Part shown: positions 34,342 to 43,047 of the stretch, one piece after another
Layout: the number at the start of each line of letters is the position of its first letter
Position numbering within the stretch: position 1 is the stretch's first letter
Assembly: GCA_963816855.1 (NCBI GenBank)
Contig: CAWFMA010000023.1
Location: 62,001 to 126,000 of the forward strand
Reading direction: 5' to 3'
Length of the DNA stretch: 64,000 nucleotides
Origin: DASTFP01 sp963816855
GTDB taxonomy: Bacteria > Verrucomicrobiota > Verrucomicrobiia > Chthoniobacterales > Terrimicrobiaceae
Translations under genes and position numbers: made by a program
The notes under the pieces: generated by a model
Seen by the model: only the letters and a program-made list of their open reading frames with translations
Databases searched by the model: none
What the model was told of the DNA's origin: nothing

Positions 34342-37300
34342 CTATTCCAATTGATTGCCCTTCGGCAAGGAGGGGGAGGCTTGCAAGGAAGCCAGCAATT
34401 GCCGCGCGGCATTGCGGTCCGCTGGTTCCGCGAAGGACTCGATCACCTCGCGCAGCACCCTTCGGGCAGCCCCGGGGTCGTCGTGCACCAGTCGGGCGAC
34501 ATATTCTTGCGCAATCTGGAACGAGCCCGGATGCATTTCATGGGCGCGGGCGAGGTTCTTAAGGGACTCTCCGGGAGAATCAGAAGCCCGGGAGCGTCGG
34601 ACCAGAAATTCCGCGGCGGCGCACCGGGCTTCCCAAAGGGAGTTTTCCGCGGTTTGCCAAAGCGCGGTCGCGCGGTTCCAGTCGGTTTCCTCCACGCTTT
34701 GCAGCAAAGCCCTCCCTTGCGCGTCGCTGGGAAGCGATGGAATGCTCTCGATCCACAGCCATGCGCGGTCCATTTTTTTCTCCGCGACCAACTTTGCGGC
34801 GAGCTGAATCTGGAGGTCGCGAAATTGACGGAATGGAAGGTTGAACTCGTTGGCGTGCGGATCCAACCGGTTGAGTTGTCCGCTCTGCCAATAGTAGTCG
34901 ACGACGGAGCGAGCCGATACGACGGGCGGCGTCTTCATGGCACGCCAGATGCAGTCGCGAGTCTCGACAAAATCTTCCGCGATCAAAAAGCAATCCGCCG
35001 TGCGCATCCAGGCGGCGCCCGACCGCATGTCCGATGGAGCCGCCAGCAGCTGCGCTTTTGCTTCGGCCGGACGATCGGTCTTCAGATAGAACTCGGAGAG
35101 ATCGGTATGCTTCTGCGGATCGAACAACGCGACTCGTTTGATGGGGGCAACGAGCAGGTCGGCCATCTCGCGATTTCCCGTCTTCCAGAAAACTTCGGCC
35201 AGCAGAAGCGCGCGAGCGGCGTCTCCTGGCGCGCGCGTCCGAAGCTCCGAAAGAACGCGAACCGCCAGCGTGTATTGGCGCTCCAGCGCAAGACGGCGCC
35301 CAATTTGATCCCAGGCCTGCTCAATAAAGTGCGCATCCACAAGGTAGTCGTTCAGCACAGTTGCAAGATCCTCATAGCGCTTCAAATCGAGGAGAAGCCG
35401 GATAGCCGTTTCGCCTGCAAAGTAGTTGCCGCGGCCGGCGTTCCATTCGATCAGAAGTTCCTTCACGAGATCTCCCCGCGACCCGAATTTTTCCGCAAGT
35501 TCCCTTCGCAAGACATAGAGTTCTGGCGCGAGAGAGGGAGTTCGCGCGGCGATTCGCTTGAGGCGGCCGAGCTGCTCTTCGCGAAGGGAGGCTGGAATGT
35601 CGGCCAGGAGGAGAAAACTTCGGCCGGCGCGAAAGCGCTCCTCCGCAGTCGGCGCGCTAAACTCCATGTCGCTGATGACCTTGTTCCAATCTGTAGCGGG
35701 ATTTCTGGTCGAGGCAAGGGAGTCGCTCGAGCCGAGAAGCGTCTCCGCGGCGGCGGCCCAGTGCTGATCGCCAAGCTGAACGGCCAGTTCGCGAAGCTTC
35801 GCCGCTGCGACCTGCCGGTTGGCCGAAGTGCCGCGGGCTTCGCGTTCCAGAAGGGCATAGGCATCCCGCTCACGCCCAAAGGCGGCATAAAGCTCGGCCA
35901 TCGGAATTACGAACTCGAGCGAGGCGGCAAGCAACGAATTCTTCTCGAGCTCGGAGAGAGCTTCGCGATGACGTCCGGCCCGGCGCAGCGCCTGCACGTG
36001 CTGGAACAAAAGCGTCTTCGTCAGGGCGCCCCCCCGGCCCAAACGATCAAGTAGCGCGAGAGAGCGATCATATTCCCCCTGTTCGTCCAGAATCCCGGCA
36101 AGCCTCAGGCCCGCCATCTGAATCATTGCCCGCCCAACCTCGGGGGATTCCTCGGCAAGGAGCCTTTCAAGAAACGATATGCCATGCTGGCGCATCAAGG
36201 GTATGCGAGCAAGGTTAAGGATTCCCGCGCAAATCCCGTCATTCCTGGGATCTCGCTCGCACAGGCTTTGGTAAAGCAGCGCCGCGGTTTCCGCCCTCCC
36301 GGCTTGCTGGATCCGGACGGAGGCGTCCAGAAGCTTTCGCTCGGAGACCCCGCGGGACAGCCATTCGTTGAGTAGGTAGGGAACCCGGGTGCGATCGGCA
36401 GAAACGAGCTGATTGATGATCAGGAGCTCCGTGGTGGAATCTTGAAAATTCTCGCCTCTCATCGAGAGGAGTGCGGAATCTTTCGCCAGGTCCGCTCGAT
36501 AGAGGTCCCTGGCAAGCCGGTGCAAATTCCACTCTTCGAGCTGATTTCCACCTTGTTGGATAAGCTCGGCCCAGCTTTCGTCGTTGGAGTTTCCCAAATC
36601 GCGTACCGCCTCGGCAATCTTTCCAGCCGCCAGGGAATCGTTGCCGTTGAGGCTGGCGATCAAAGCGGCGGCGGCGCTCTGGCAGCGGCCATGCTTGAGT
36701 TTTCCCAGGCGAAGCGAGACCTGCTCTTCAAAGGTCGCCCGCTGGTCTTCGGGCGTGAGCAGCCATCGGGCGCGGAGAGCGGCAAACAACGGTTCGCTAA
36801 ACGATATTGCGGACGGCGCACAATCGATCGCCCGGTCCAGGCGGGTGATCGCCTCATCGGGGTCGCCTTGGGCAACCCACCATCGCGCCAATTCCGCCCA
36901 CGCGGAGCATGCCTGGGAGGCCGGCAAGTCGTTGGGCACCGTTTCGCCGAGCGCGCAGGCGGCGGCGAGGAGGTTTCTTTGAGCAAGGAATTCGGAAGCT
37001 CGCCAGCGCGCCAGCGCCGGCGCAGCCGAGAATGCGCGTCCAAGGAAGGCCGAGGACGGCCGCCAGTTGGTATCCAGCATGCGGGAAAGCGCGGTCAGGA
37101 CATTGTCCCATCGGGCTTGCCTCTTTTCGGAATCATTGGCCCACCGGCCCAGGGTCTCGTCCCGCTGTTCTTCGAAGGCCAGTGCCGCGAAGCTTTGCTC
37201 CAGCGCCGGGTCGCCGCCGTCAATCGACGCCAGGCGTTCCATTTCGCCAAAGGACGCGTCGAGGTCGCCTGAATGGTATTTCGCCCAAAGCTTCTCGATC

Positions 37301-40300
37301 GGTTCGGAGAATCCCGCGGACCAGGTTTGTTTTTTCGGACTGTGAACGAGGAGTCGCCCCGTTTCGCGAATCGCGAGCAGCCTGCAGCCCTCGTTGTCTG
37401 TTTCCGAAGGAGTCTTCAAGTGAGCCAGCGGCGGACCGCCAGGTCGCGAGGGCTGAGGGGTAGCGAAAAGGAGCCTCTCCGGCAAGGGAATACAATCCCG
37501 ATATTGGTCGATTTCGGGTCGTGTCTGAGCTAGCAATGCCTCGAGATCTTCCATCGCCTGTTGGCGATCGCCGTGGTCAAGGGAGAACTGGCCCAAGCGG
37601 AGGCGCACCTGCGGCGGGCATTCACGAAAACGGGCGGCGGCACGATACGCGGCTTCGGCGCGTTCGTCCGCGCCCGTGCGCTCAAAGAAGTCTCCCGCCG
37701 CGGAGAGGACCTGCGGCGTGCGGGCATGCCTGGCTACGAGCGCCTGCCAGATGGCGGCGGCCTCTTCCCTTTTCCCGGCGCGCTCAAGAAAACGGGCGTG
37801 GCGCATCGCCGGGGCGGGATCCTGTGATCCGGCCAGGGAGGCAAGCCGGCGGGCGAGTCGTGCCGCCTCCTGCCAGTTGGCGGCTTCCTCAGCCGACTTG
37901 ATCAGCGGTTCGATGCTTTCGACCGAATCTTCATTGTTCTTCTGAGAAGCCTGCAGCGCCTGGCGTCCCTCCTCCAAGCGGCCTTCGGCGGTCAGGAGGG
38001 AGGCCAGGGCTTCCCGCCACAGCGCTCCGTCACGGGAAGTCCGCGCCTGGCGTTCCATCCTCGTCCGCCAGTCGTCCGCGCTTCCATGCTCGACCGCATA
38101 GGCGGCGGCTTCGCCGAAAATCTCCCGGCGCGCCGCTGCATCCGCTTCGGCCGCGCATGCTCCCTCCAGAAAATCCATCGCTCGAGGATAGAGCTGAAGC
38201 CGGGTGGCCGCGTTGAGGATCGGGGCGCGCAACGCCCGCCGCGAGCCTGGCGGCGCAAGAACGTAAGCCCGTTGCCAGGTTTCGAACGCCTCGAACCAGC
38301 TTCCGCTCATTTGTTGAGCCAGGGCCAGGTCGGACACCATTTGCCAATCGTGGGACCCCTGCGCGAGGGACTGAAAGATATGCAGCGCTTCCTCGGCGTT
38401 GCCTCGATCCAGTTCGAGGTGTCCGATTCGCCGCCGGATTTCCAGGCGCCGTTCGGGAGCCAGCGTGGCGAGCCTCCCAAGTGCTTCGATCGAGCCGGGG
38501 AAGTCCCCGGCCGCGGCCAGTTGACTGGCCAGCGCCTCCTGCAGTGCGGCGGACTGAGGGAGCGCTTCCAATCCTCTTCGCAGAACGGCTGCGGGACCGA
38601 GCTTCGAATCTGTCCAGCGTTGCCAGCGCGCGAGTCTGAGCCATGCCGATTCGTCGCCGGTCTCCTGCGCCCGGCGATCCATCGCGGCGATCGTTTCCGC
38701 GACCAGCCGCCCCGCCGGTCTGTCTGCCTCGTCGGGAGGACGCTCTTCGGATTGCAGGGCGAGAAAGAGCCGGCGATCGAGATCTTCCCGTGGCAGCGAG
38801 GCGCCGGCCGATTCGCATGCTTTTTGCAACACCGCGATCGCGGCCTCCGTTGCGCCCGCCGCCTGCAAAAGATCCGCCAACCGAAGCGCGTAGTCGGGCC
38901 GGGAGGGATCCTTCTCGAATGCGACGCGCACCCACCGCCGTTCCTCATCCTTCGGGCCGCTTCCTTTCAGCACTTCCGAAAAGCGAAATGCGACCGCCGC
39001 GGCGGATTGCGAATCGGATCCGGTACCTTCGAATCGCGAAAGACACTCGACGGCTTTGTCGTCCTGGCCTTGCTCCAGATAAAATCGGGCCAGATCACAC
39101 GTCGACTGCTCCTCGCCCGGATGAGCGGAAAAGATGGCTGAGAGCCTCCTCTCGAGAGGCCCGGAAAGGTGCATGTGCCGGTAGAAATCGATGGCGCGCT
39201 GTTCCGCGGCGGAATCGCCCTTGCGCGCTGCAAGGTAATCTTCCACCCGTTTTTCCGCATCCGTTTCCTCGCCTAAAAGGGCCGAGACCTCCGCGCGGAG
39301 AAAGACGAGATCCCCGTCGTCGGGGCGCATCGCCAGCGCTTTGTCATAGAGATCCGCCGCGGCTTGCGGGCGACCCGCGGAGAGTTCGAGCGTGGCCAGT
39401 TTAGTTTTGAGACGGATGTCCTTCGGAAGGAGATCGGCGGCCTTGGCCAGCCAATCGCGTTGCCAGCGACCATCGCCCTGGAATTCATAAAATTCTGCCA
39501 GGCGAAGGGCGAGAAGCGGATCGAGGGGGCGGGCGTCCGCCTCCTTCAACCAGCGCTCCTCGAGCCGCGAGAGCGATTGATTCTGCCGATGCAGATTGAG
39601 GAGGCGATGGCGGACGGATTCCAACTGCCAATGGCCCGGTCCCAGCATTTCCAGGAGGGCCTCCTGCGAGGAGATCGCGTTCTCCAAGTCGCCAGCTTCC
39701 TCGAGGCGAAGCGACATTTCGCCCAACGCGTCGAATCGCTCCCGAGCCGAACCGCGCTCGGCAATGACTCGCAGGTGGCCGACAGCGGCCTGCAGGTCGC
39801 CCGCTTGCGCACTGGCTGTGGCCAACCGTTTGCGCAGGGCGAGGTCCGCTGGAGCCAGAGCCGCCGCCCGCTCCCAGGCGCCCCGGGCCCCTTCAAGCTC
39901 ACCGGCCTTTTGAAGCAACTCGCCCAGCCTGACCAAGAGGTCTGGAATCTCCTTTTTGGACGCGGCCTGTTGGATGACCTCCGCGGCGGCTCGAACCTCT
40001 CCTTCGCTCTCCAGCATTTCAGCGAGCATTTGAGCCGCGACAACATTGTTGGCGCGTTCTGCGGATTCACGAAGAATGAGCTTGGCGTCTTCCTCGCGCC
40101 CGATCCGCTGGAGGACCCGCGCGTAGAGCACGGGATTTTCCGAGGCGCGTTGCCGGCAAATCTCCAACAGGGCCTCAGTTTCGCTGGAGTCCGCATAGAT
40201 CTTCCACAAACGCTGGAAAGCGATCTCTTGGGAGGGGTTCGTTCCCAGGATGGCCAGGTATCGATCCGCAAGACGCTGCGATTGCTGGTCAAGCGCATGC

Positions 40301-40353
40301 GCGGCGCCTGCCCATGCCGCGAAAAAAGTCGCTGCAGCGAAACGCCATCTCAT
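34342..40353 (-). CDS. Giant secreted tetratricopeptide-repeat protein
   Basis: 2003 residues with a signal peptide (MRWRFAAATFFAAWAGAAHA) and TPR-like helix pairs from end to end, for example LYARVLQRIGREEDAKLILR, LADLLQAAGATEAAIAVLQK and LYAAFGRERDAYALLERE. Repeats have the small-residue TPR pattern (W/L..A, G, Y, A..., P) and are divergent, so many would be missed by strict profiles. No enzyme domain was found. It probably forms a long solenoid scaffold in the periplasm or at the outer membrane. It is the largest gene in the window (6 kb) and is uninterrupted, which shows that this section of sequence is free of indels. Confidence 0.85.
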   Translation of the reverse strand: MRWRFAAATFFAAWAGAAHALDQQSQRLADRYLAILGTNPSQEIAFQRLWKIYADSSETEALLEICRQRASENPVLYARVLQRIGREEDAKLILRESAERANNVVAAQMLAEMLESEGEVRAAAEVIQQAASKKEIPDLLVRLGELLQKAGELEGARGAWERAAALAPADLALRKRLATASAQAGDLQAAVGHLRVIAERGSARERFDALGEMSLRLEEAGDLENAISSQEALLEMLGPGHWQLESVRHRLLNLHRQNQSLSRLEERWLKEADARPLDPLLALRLAEFYEFQGDGRWQRDWLAKAADLLPKDIRLKTKLATLELSAGRPQAAADLYDKALAMRPDDGDLVFLRAEVSALLGEETDAEKRVEDYLAARKGDSAAEQRAIDFYRHMHLSGPLERRLSAIFSAHPGEEQSTCDLARFYLEQGQDDKAVECLSRFEGTGSDSQSAAAVAFRFSEVLKGSGPKDEERRWVRVAFEKDPSRPDYALRLADLLQAAGATEAAIAVLQKACESAGASLPREDLDRRLFLALQSEERPPDEADRPAGRLVAETIAAMDRRAQETGDESAWLRLARWQRWTDSKLGPAAVLRRGLEALPQSAALQEALASQLAAAGDFPGSIEALGRLATLAPERRLEIRRRIGHLELDRGNAEEALHIFQSLAQGSHDWQMVSDLALAQQMSGSWFEAFETWQRAYVLAPPGSRRALRAPILNAATRLQLYPRAMDFLEGACAAEADAAARREIFGEAAAYAVEHGSADDWRTRMERQARTSRDGALWREALASLLTAEGRLEEGRQALQASQKNNEDSVESIEPLIKSAEEAANWQEAARLARRLASLAGSQDPAPAMRHARFLERAGKREEAAAIWQALVARHARTPQVLSAAGDFFERTGADERAEAAYRAAARFRECPPQVRLRLGQFSLDHGDRQQAMEDLEALLAQTRPEIDQYRDCIPLPERLLFATPQPSRPGGPPLAHLKTPSETDNEGCRLLAIRETGRLLVHSPKKQTWSAGFSEPIEKLWAKYHSGDLDASFGEMERLASIDGGDPALEQSFAALAFEEQRDETLGRWANDSEKRQARWDNVLTALSRMLDTNWRPSSAFLGRAFSAAPALARWRASEFLAQRNLLAAACALGETVPNDLPASQACSAWAELARWWVAQGDPDEAITRLDRAIDCAPSAISFSEPLFAALRARWLLTPEDQRATFEEQVSLRLGKLKHGRCQSAAAALIASLNGNDSLAAGKIAEAVRDLGNSNDESWAELIQQGGNQLEEWNLHRLARDLYRADLAKDSALLSMRGENFQDSTTELLIINQLVSADRTRVPYLLNEWLSRGVSERKLLDASVRIQQAGRAETAALLYQSLCERDPRNDGICAGILNLARIPLMRQHGISFLERLLAEESPEVGRAMIQMAGLRLAGILDEQGEYDRSLALLDRLGRGGALTKTLLFQHVQALRRAGRHREALSELEKNSLLAASLEFVIPMAELYAAFGRERDAYALLEREARGTSANRQVAAAKLRELAVQLGDQHWAAAAETLLGSSDSLASTRNPATDWNKVISDMEFSAPTAEERFRAGRSFLLLADIPASLREEQLGRLKRIAARTPSLAPELYVLRRELAEKFGSRGDLVKELLIEWNAGRGNYFAGETAIRLLLDLKRYEDLATVLNDYLVDAHFIEQAWDQIGRRLALERQYTLAVRVLSELRTRAPGDAARALLLAEVFWKTGNREMADLLVAPIKRVALFDPQKHTDLSEFYLKTDRPAEAKAQLLAAPSDMRSGAAWMRTADCFLIAEDFVETRDCIWRAMKTPPVVSARSVVDYYWQSGQLNRLDPHANEFNLPFRQFRDLQIQLAAKLVAEKKMDRAWLWIESIPSLPSDAQGRALLQSVEETDWNRATALWQTAENSLWEARCAAAEFLVRRSRASDSPGESLKNLARAHEMHPGSFQIAQEYVARLVHDDPGAARRVLREVIESFAEPADRNAARQLLASLQASPSLPKGNQLE

Positions 40354-40473
40354 CGGCCAGAAATTACCGGAAATGACAGTCTCGGCAACTTTCGGGAACG
40401 CCGCGCTCTCGAAAAGTCTTCCTTGCCTCCGGGAAGCAGACAGTTTTTGCGCTCGTCCGGAAGGAAAGAAACC

Positions 40474-41142
40474 CTACTCCGCTGGGACCGTGGGAATGCG
40501 CATCAGGCGATAACTTTGCGGGACGACAAACTCAGTGTCGGCGATCGGATTTTCACTGATCGCCGTCACCGTGACCGTGGTCTTGCCTGTTCCGGTCGTA
40601 TCGACAACGGTTCGAATGGGAAATCCCGGAAGCTCCTGGTTTTTCGCAATGCTTCCCAAGGGATCCGCGCTCGCGAGCTTTGCAAGCTGGGACATCAGTT
40701 TTTCGGCGCCCGGGAGGTCCTTGGTGAGCCAAAGATACACGGACATCCCGTCGGACGTCGTTTCAAACTCCTCGCAAGCATAGCCGCTGATCGTCTCTTT
40801 CCGGCCGGTCGGCTTGGGTGGCGTCGCGTTTTCGGCTTTGGTTGCCGCCTCGATCTTGGCATTCCGCAGGCCCTTGATCGATGCGCCCGGAATTGGCATC
40901 GCGAGCTTCTGCTCGTGGATGAGCGAGGTCATATCGCCGGACTTTAAGTCGACGATGGAAGATACTTGCGGATTCAAATCCAGACGCATCTTTTCCCCTT
41001 TTATCTTGATGGTCATCGTCATCTTGGCTTCCGCGGGCATCCCGTCCTTGTGCACCTGCTCGGTGATGGTGAGGTCCGCCCGGGCCGCGCTGCCCAAAGC
41101 CGCCGCCAACAGCGCGATAGCGAATCGTCTACGCCGGGTCAT
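40474..41142 (-). CDS. DUF4412-type secreted protein
   Basis: 222 residues with a signal peptide (MTRRRRFAIALLAAALGSAARA). The mature region is a beta-rich sequence typical of DUF4412: LTITEQVHKDGMPAEAKMTM-IKIKGEKMRLD, DLKSGDMTSLIHEQKLAM, then GYACEEFETTSDGMSVYLWLTKDLPGAEKL. Proteins of this type sit in the periplasm and resemble LolA/LolB-like barrels, but the role is unknown. The start at 41142 forms an ATGA overlap with the upstream ACT gene, which suggests coupled translation; a longer frame upstream is not supported. Confidence 0.78.
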   Translation of the reverse strand: MTRRRRFAIALLAAALGSAARADLTITEQVHKDGMPAEAKMTMTIKIKGEKMRLDLNPQVSSIVDLKSGDMTSLIHEQKLAMPIPGASIKGLRNAKIEAATKAENATPPKPTGRKETISGYACEEFETTSDGMSVYLWLTKDLPGAEKLMSQLAKLASADPLGSIAKNQELPGFPIRTVVDTTGTGKTTVTVTAISENPIADTEFVVPQSYRLMRIPTVPAE

Positions 41143-41600
41143 CGGGAAAGGTCGCCCTGGGAAAGGATCTTGAATCCGTTGGCTCGCAAAACGGCGCTCG
41201 AGCACTCGCTGTCGTCGAGATGCATAACCAATACCGCCCGGCCTCGCGGACGGATCAGCAGCGGGTAGCTGAATATAATGTTGACTTCGGCCATCAGGAG
41301 CGTGGAGAGAACTTTTGCCAGATCCGCGGCTCCTTCTTTCAATTCCACCACCAGCACCTCGCATTCGCCGAAAGCGATATCATGCTCGTGAAAAAGACTG
41401 CTGACCCGCTCGGGGTCGCTGACAATCATGCGCGTGATGGAGGATTCGGACGAGTCCTGGATGCTGAGGGCCAAGGTTGCCACGTTGTGCTCGTTCATCA
41501 GTTTGACGACTTCGAGCAACGCGCCCACCTTGTTCTGAAGGAAGACCGAAAACTGCCTCACCTGGGGGCTGTCGAGTTTCTCGGCGGTGGAAGTCGGCAT
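41139..41600 (-). CDS. ACT-domain regulatory protein
   Basis: 153 residues made of two tandem ACT-like folds: QFSVFLQNKVGALLEVVKLMNEHNVATLALSIQDS with TRMIVSDPERV, then CEVLVVELKEGAADLAKVLSTLLMAEVNIIFSYPLLI with AVLVMHLDD. ACT domains bind amino acids or related ligands and regulate partner proteins; here no enzyme domain is attached, so it is a stand-alone sensor whose partner is unknown. It overlaps the DUF4412 gene by 4 bp and follows a secreted hypothetical by 27 bp. Confidence 0.85.
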   Translation of the reverse strand: MPTSTAEKLDSPQVRQFSVFLQNKVGALLEVVKLMNEHNVATLALSIQDSSESSITRMIVSDPERVSSLFHEHDIAFGECEVLVVELKEGAADLAKVLSTLLMAEVNIIFSYPLLIRPRGRAVLVMHLDDSECSSAVLRANGFKILSQGDLSR

Positions 41601-41627
41601 GATTTTGCGTGCCTGCTCAAATTGCCA

Positions 41628-42077
41628 CTATTTATAGGAGTACAAAAGGCAGAACTGCGATTTGTTGCCCTCAAGGAGGGCCAGCTTGATGAAATAGCGG
41701 CCGCTCACCTCGGGAACGAACCCGGCCGCAGCAACCTGCCCATCTTCGTAGGTTTGGTAGTCCACGGGCTTGCCCTTCTCATTGAGCACGCTGACGGTGA
41801 TCTTCCGGCCTGGCGAGGTCACGGCGGCAGAGAACCAGTATTCGTTGCCGGCAAAAAGGTTCACCTCAAGGAATTGCGCTCGGTCCGGCTCGATTTCCCC
41901 GGGCCAATAGCCGTCGCGGATTTTGTAACCGTCATTGCTGAAGGCCCCCGCAAGCTCGAGCGCCTTGCTCCGGGCGCTCAGATCGCTTTCCGTCGGTGGC
42001 TGAGGGGGCGAGGGGTCTTGGGCAAAAGCCGCGGACGAAACGGCAGCCGTCACGAGAATTCGAATGATGCGGGACAT
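41628..42077 (-). CDS. Secreted hypothetical protein
   Basis: 149 residues with a signal peptide (MSRIIRILVTAAVSSAAFA). The mature chain has strands reminiscent of a small beta-sandwich (AQFLEVNLFAGNEYWFSAAV, KITVSVLNEKGKPVDYQTYE, GRYFIKLALLEG). It resembles pre-peptidase C-terminal-type beta domains in general character, but no family assignment is safe. It lies in the minus-strand group with the ACT and DUF4412 genes. Confidence 0.65.
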   Translation of the reverse strand: MSRIIRILVTAAVSSAAFAQDPSPPQPPTESDLSARSKALELAGAFSNDGYKIRDGYWPGEIEPDRAQFLEVNLFAGNEYWFSAAVTSPGRKITVSVLNEKGKPVDYQTYEDGQVAAAGFVPEVSGRYFIKLALLEGNKSQFCLLYSYK

Positions 42078-42116
42078 TATTTCTTTGGGTCGCGTCTTCC
42101 TTTTGCCTCGGAGCCG

Positions 42117-42911
42117 CTACGAGCCGGTAGCGATCGCCGTATCGATGGAGTTCATCGTCTCGTGCAAATCCCGCACGTTTTCCGCGGAGGGAGTTTCCGT
42201 TTGGACGAGATCGCGCGATTTTTCGAGACCCGCGCGGAGCTTGACAATAAGGGGATCATCCTTCGTGGCCTGGGGCAAAGTATCAATTTGATCCAGAAGA
42301 TATTCAATAATAGCAGGTTGGCGCAAGAGACGTGCGGATTCGGGCGTGTAGGAGCGTTCGATGAGACTGCTGGCCAGCTCCGTGCCCCTGACCCAAGCGC
42401 CCAGTGTGACCAAGGTGACCAAACTGTTATCCTTCTGCTCGAACATGTCGAGCTTCACCTCATTTTGGGTAGCCTCAAGTTCCTCGCGCAAGGCATTCCA
42501 ATCGTTGTTCTCGGCGAAATCATTGATGCTGTTTCCACGGCCGAGCACACTCTGGCTGACGTTGAGTTTCTTAGCGAGGTTGATGATTTCCTTGCCGATG
42601 TTTTTTACGCCCTGGCTGTCCTGCGCCTCCACGGCGATATAGCCGTCGGCGACCAGCGTGCCGAGGATGAGGGCGATCTGGTAGCGATTGGAGGTATTTT
42701 CCGGGGTGCCGCCGTGCACCAATTGCTTCCAATTCGGGCGGCCCTGTTTATTGATCGCCGCGAAAAACTCGCCGGGCATTGGTATGGTTATCGATTCGAT
42801 GCGCACGACCTGTTTGAGCTGGTCGGGCGTCATGGCGGGTTCCGCCGCTTGCGAGCCGGGCGCGAACAAGAGCGCGATGGCTGACCAGAAGGGCCGTCGG
42901 ATCCATTTCAT
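42117..42911 (-). CDS. Secreted hypothetical protein
   Basis: 264 residues when started at 42911 (MKWIRRPFWSAIALLFAPGSQAAEP), which opens a signal peptide; the longer frame upstream to 43055 overlaps the hrpB leader and is not supported. The mature protein is mostly helical (YQIALILGTLVADGYIAVEAQ, NIGKEIINLAKKLNVSQSVLG, LVTLVTLGAWVRGTELASSLI) and looks like a globular all-alpha domain of unknown family. It heads the small minus-strand group that continues to the DUF4412 gene. Confidence 0.68.
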   Translation of the reverse strand: MKWIRRPFWSAIALLFAPGSQAAEPAMTPDQLKQVVRIESITIPMPGEFFAAINKQGRPNWKQLVHGGTPENTSNRYQIALILGTLVADGYIAVEAQDSQGVKNIGKEIINLAKKLNVSQSVLGRGNSINDFAENNDWNALREELEATQNEVKLDMFEQKDNSLVTLVTLGAWVRGTELASSLIERSYTPESARLLRQPAIIEYLLDQIDTLPQATKDDPLIVKLRAGLEKSRDLVQTETPSAENVRDLHETMNSIDTAIATGS

Positions 42912-43047
42912 GGGAGCAGATAATACAATGGCATAAATTTTGACCAGCGTGTTTCGATACTCTTCGGCGGCCAGCCGCCCGATTGTCGGGATCGGATTCA
43001 AAAAACACGTTGCGAAGAAGAATAAGAATGAGCGTCTGGATTCAAAA

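Noticed and set aside
33787..36054. A 755-codon open frame antisense to the TPR gene
   Set aside because: It is a shadow of GC-rich codon usage in the TPR gene, has no recognisable domain, and the minus-strand TPR protein has a signal peptide and repeats.
41220..42884. A 554-codon plus-strand open frame over the ACT and secreted genes
   Set aside because: It spans three minus-strand genes with signal peptides or an ACT fold and has no domain.
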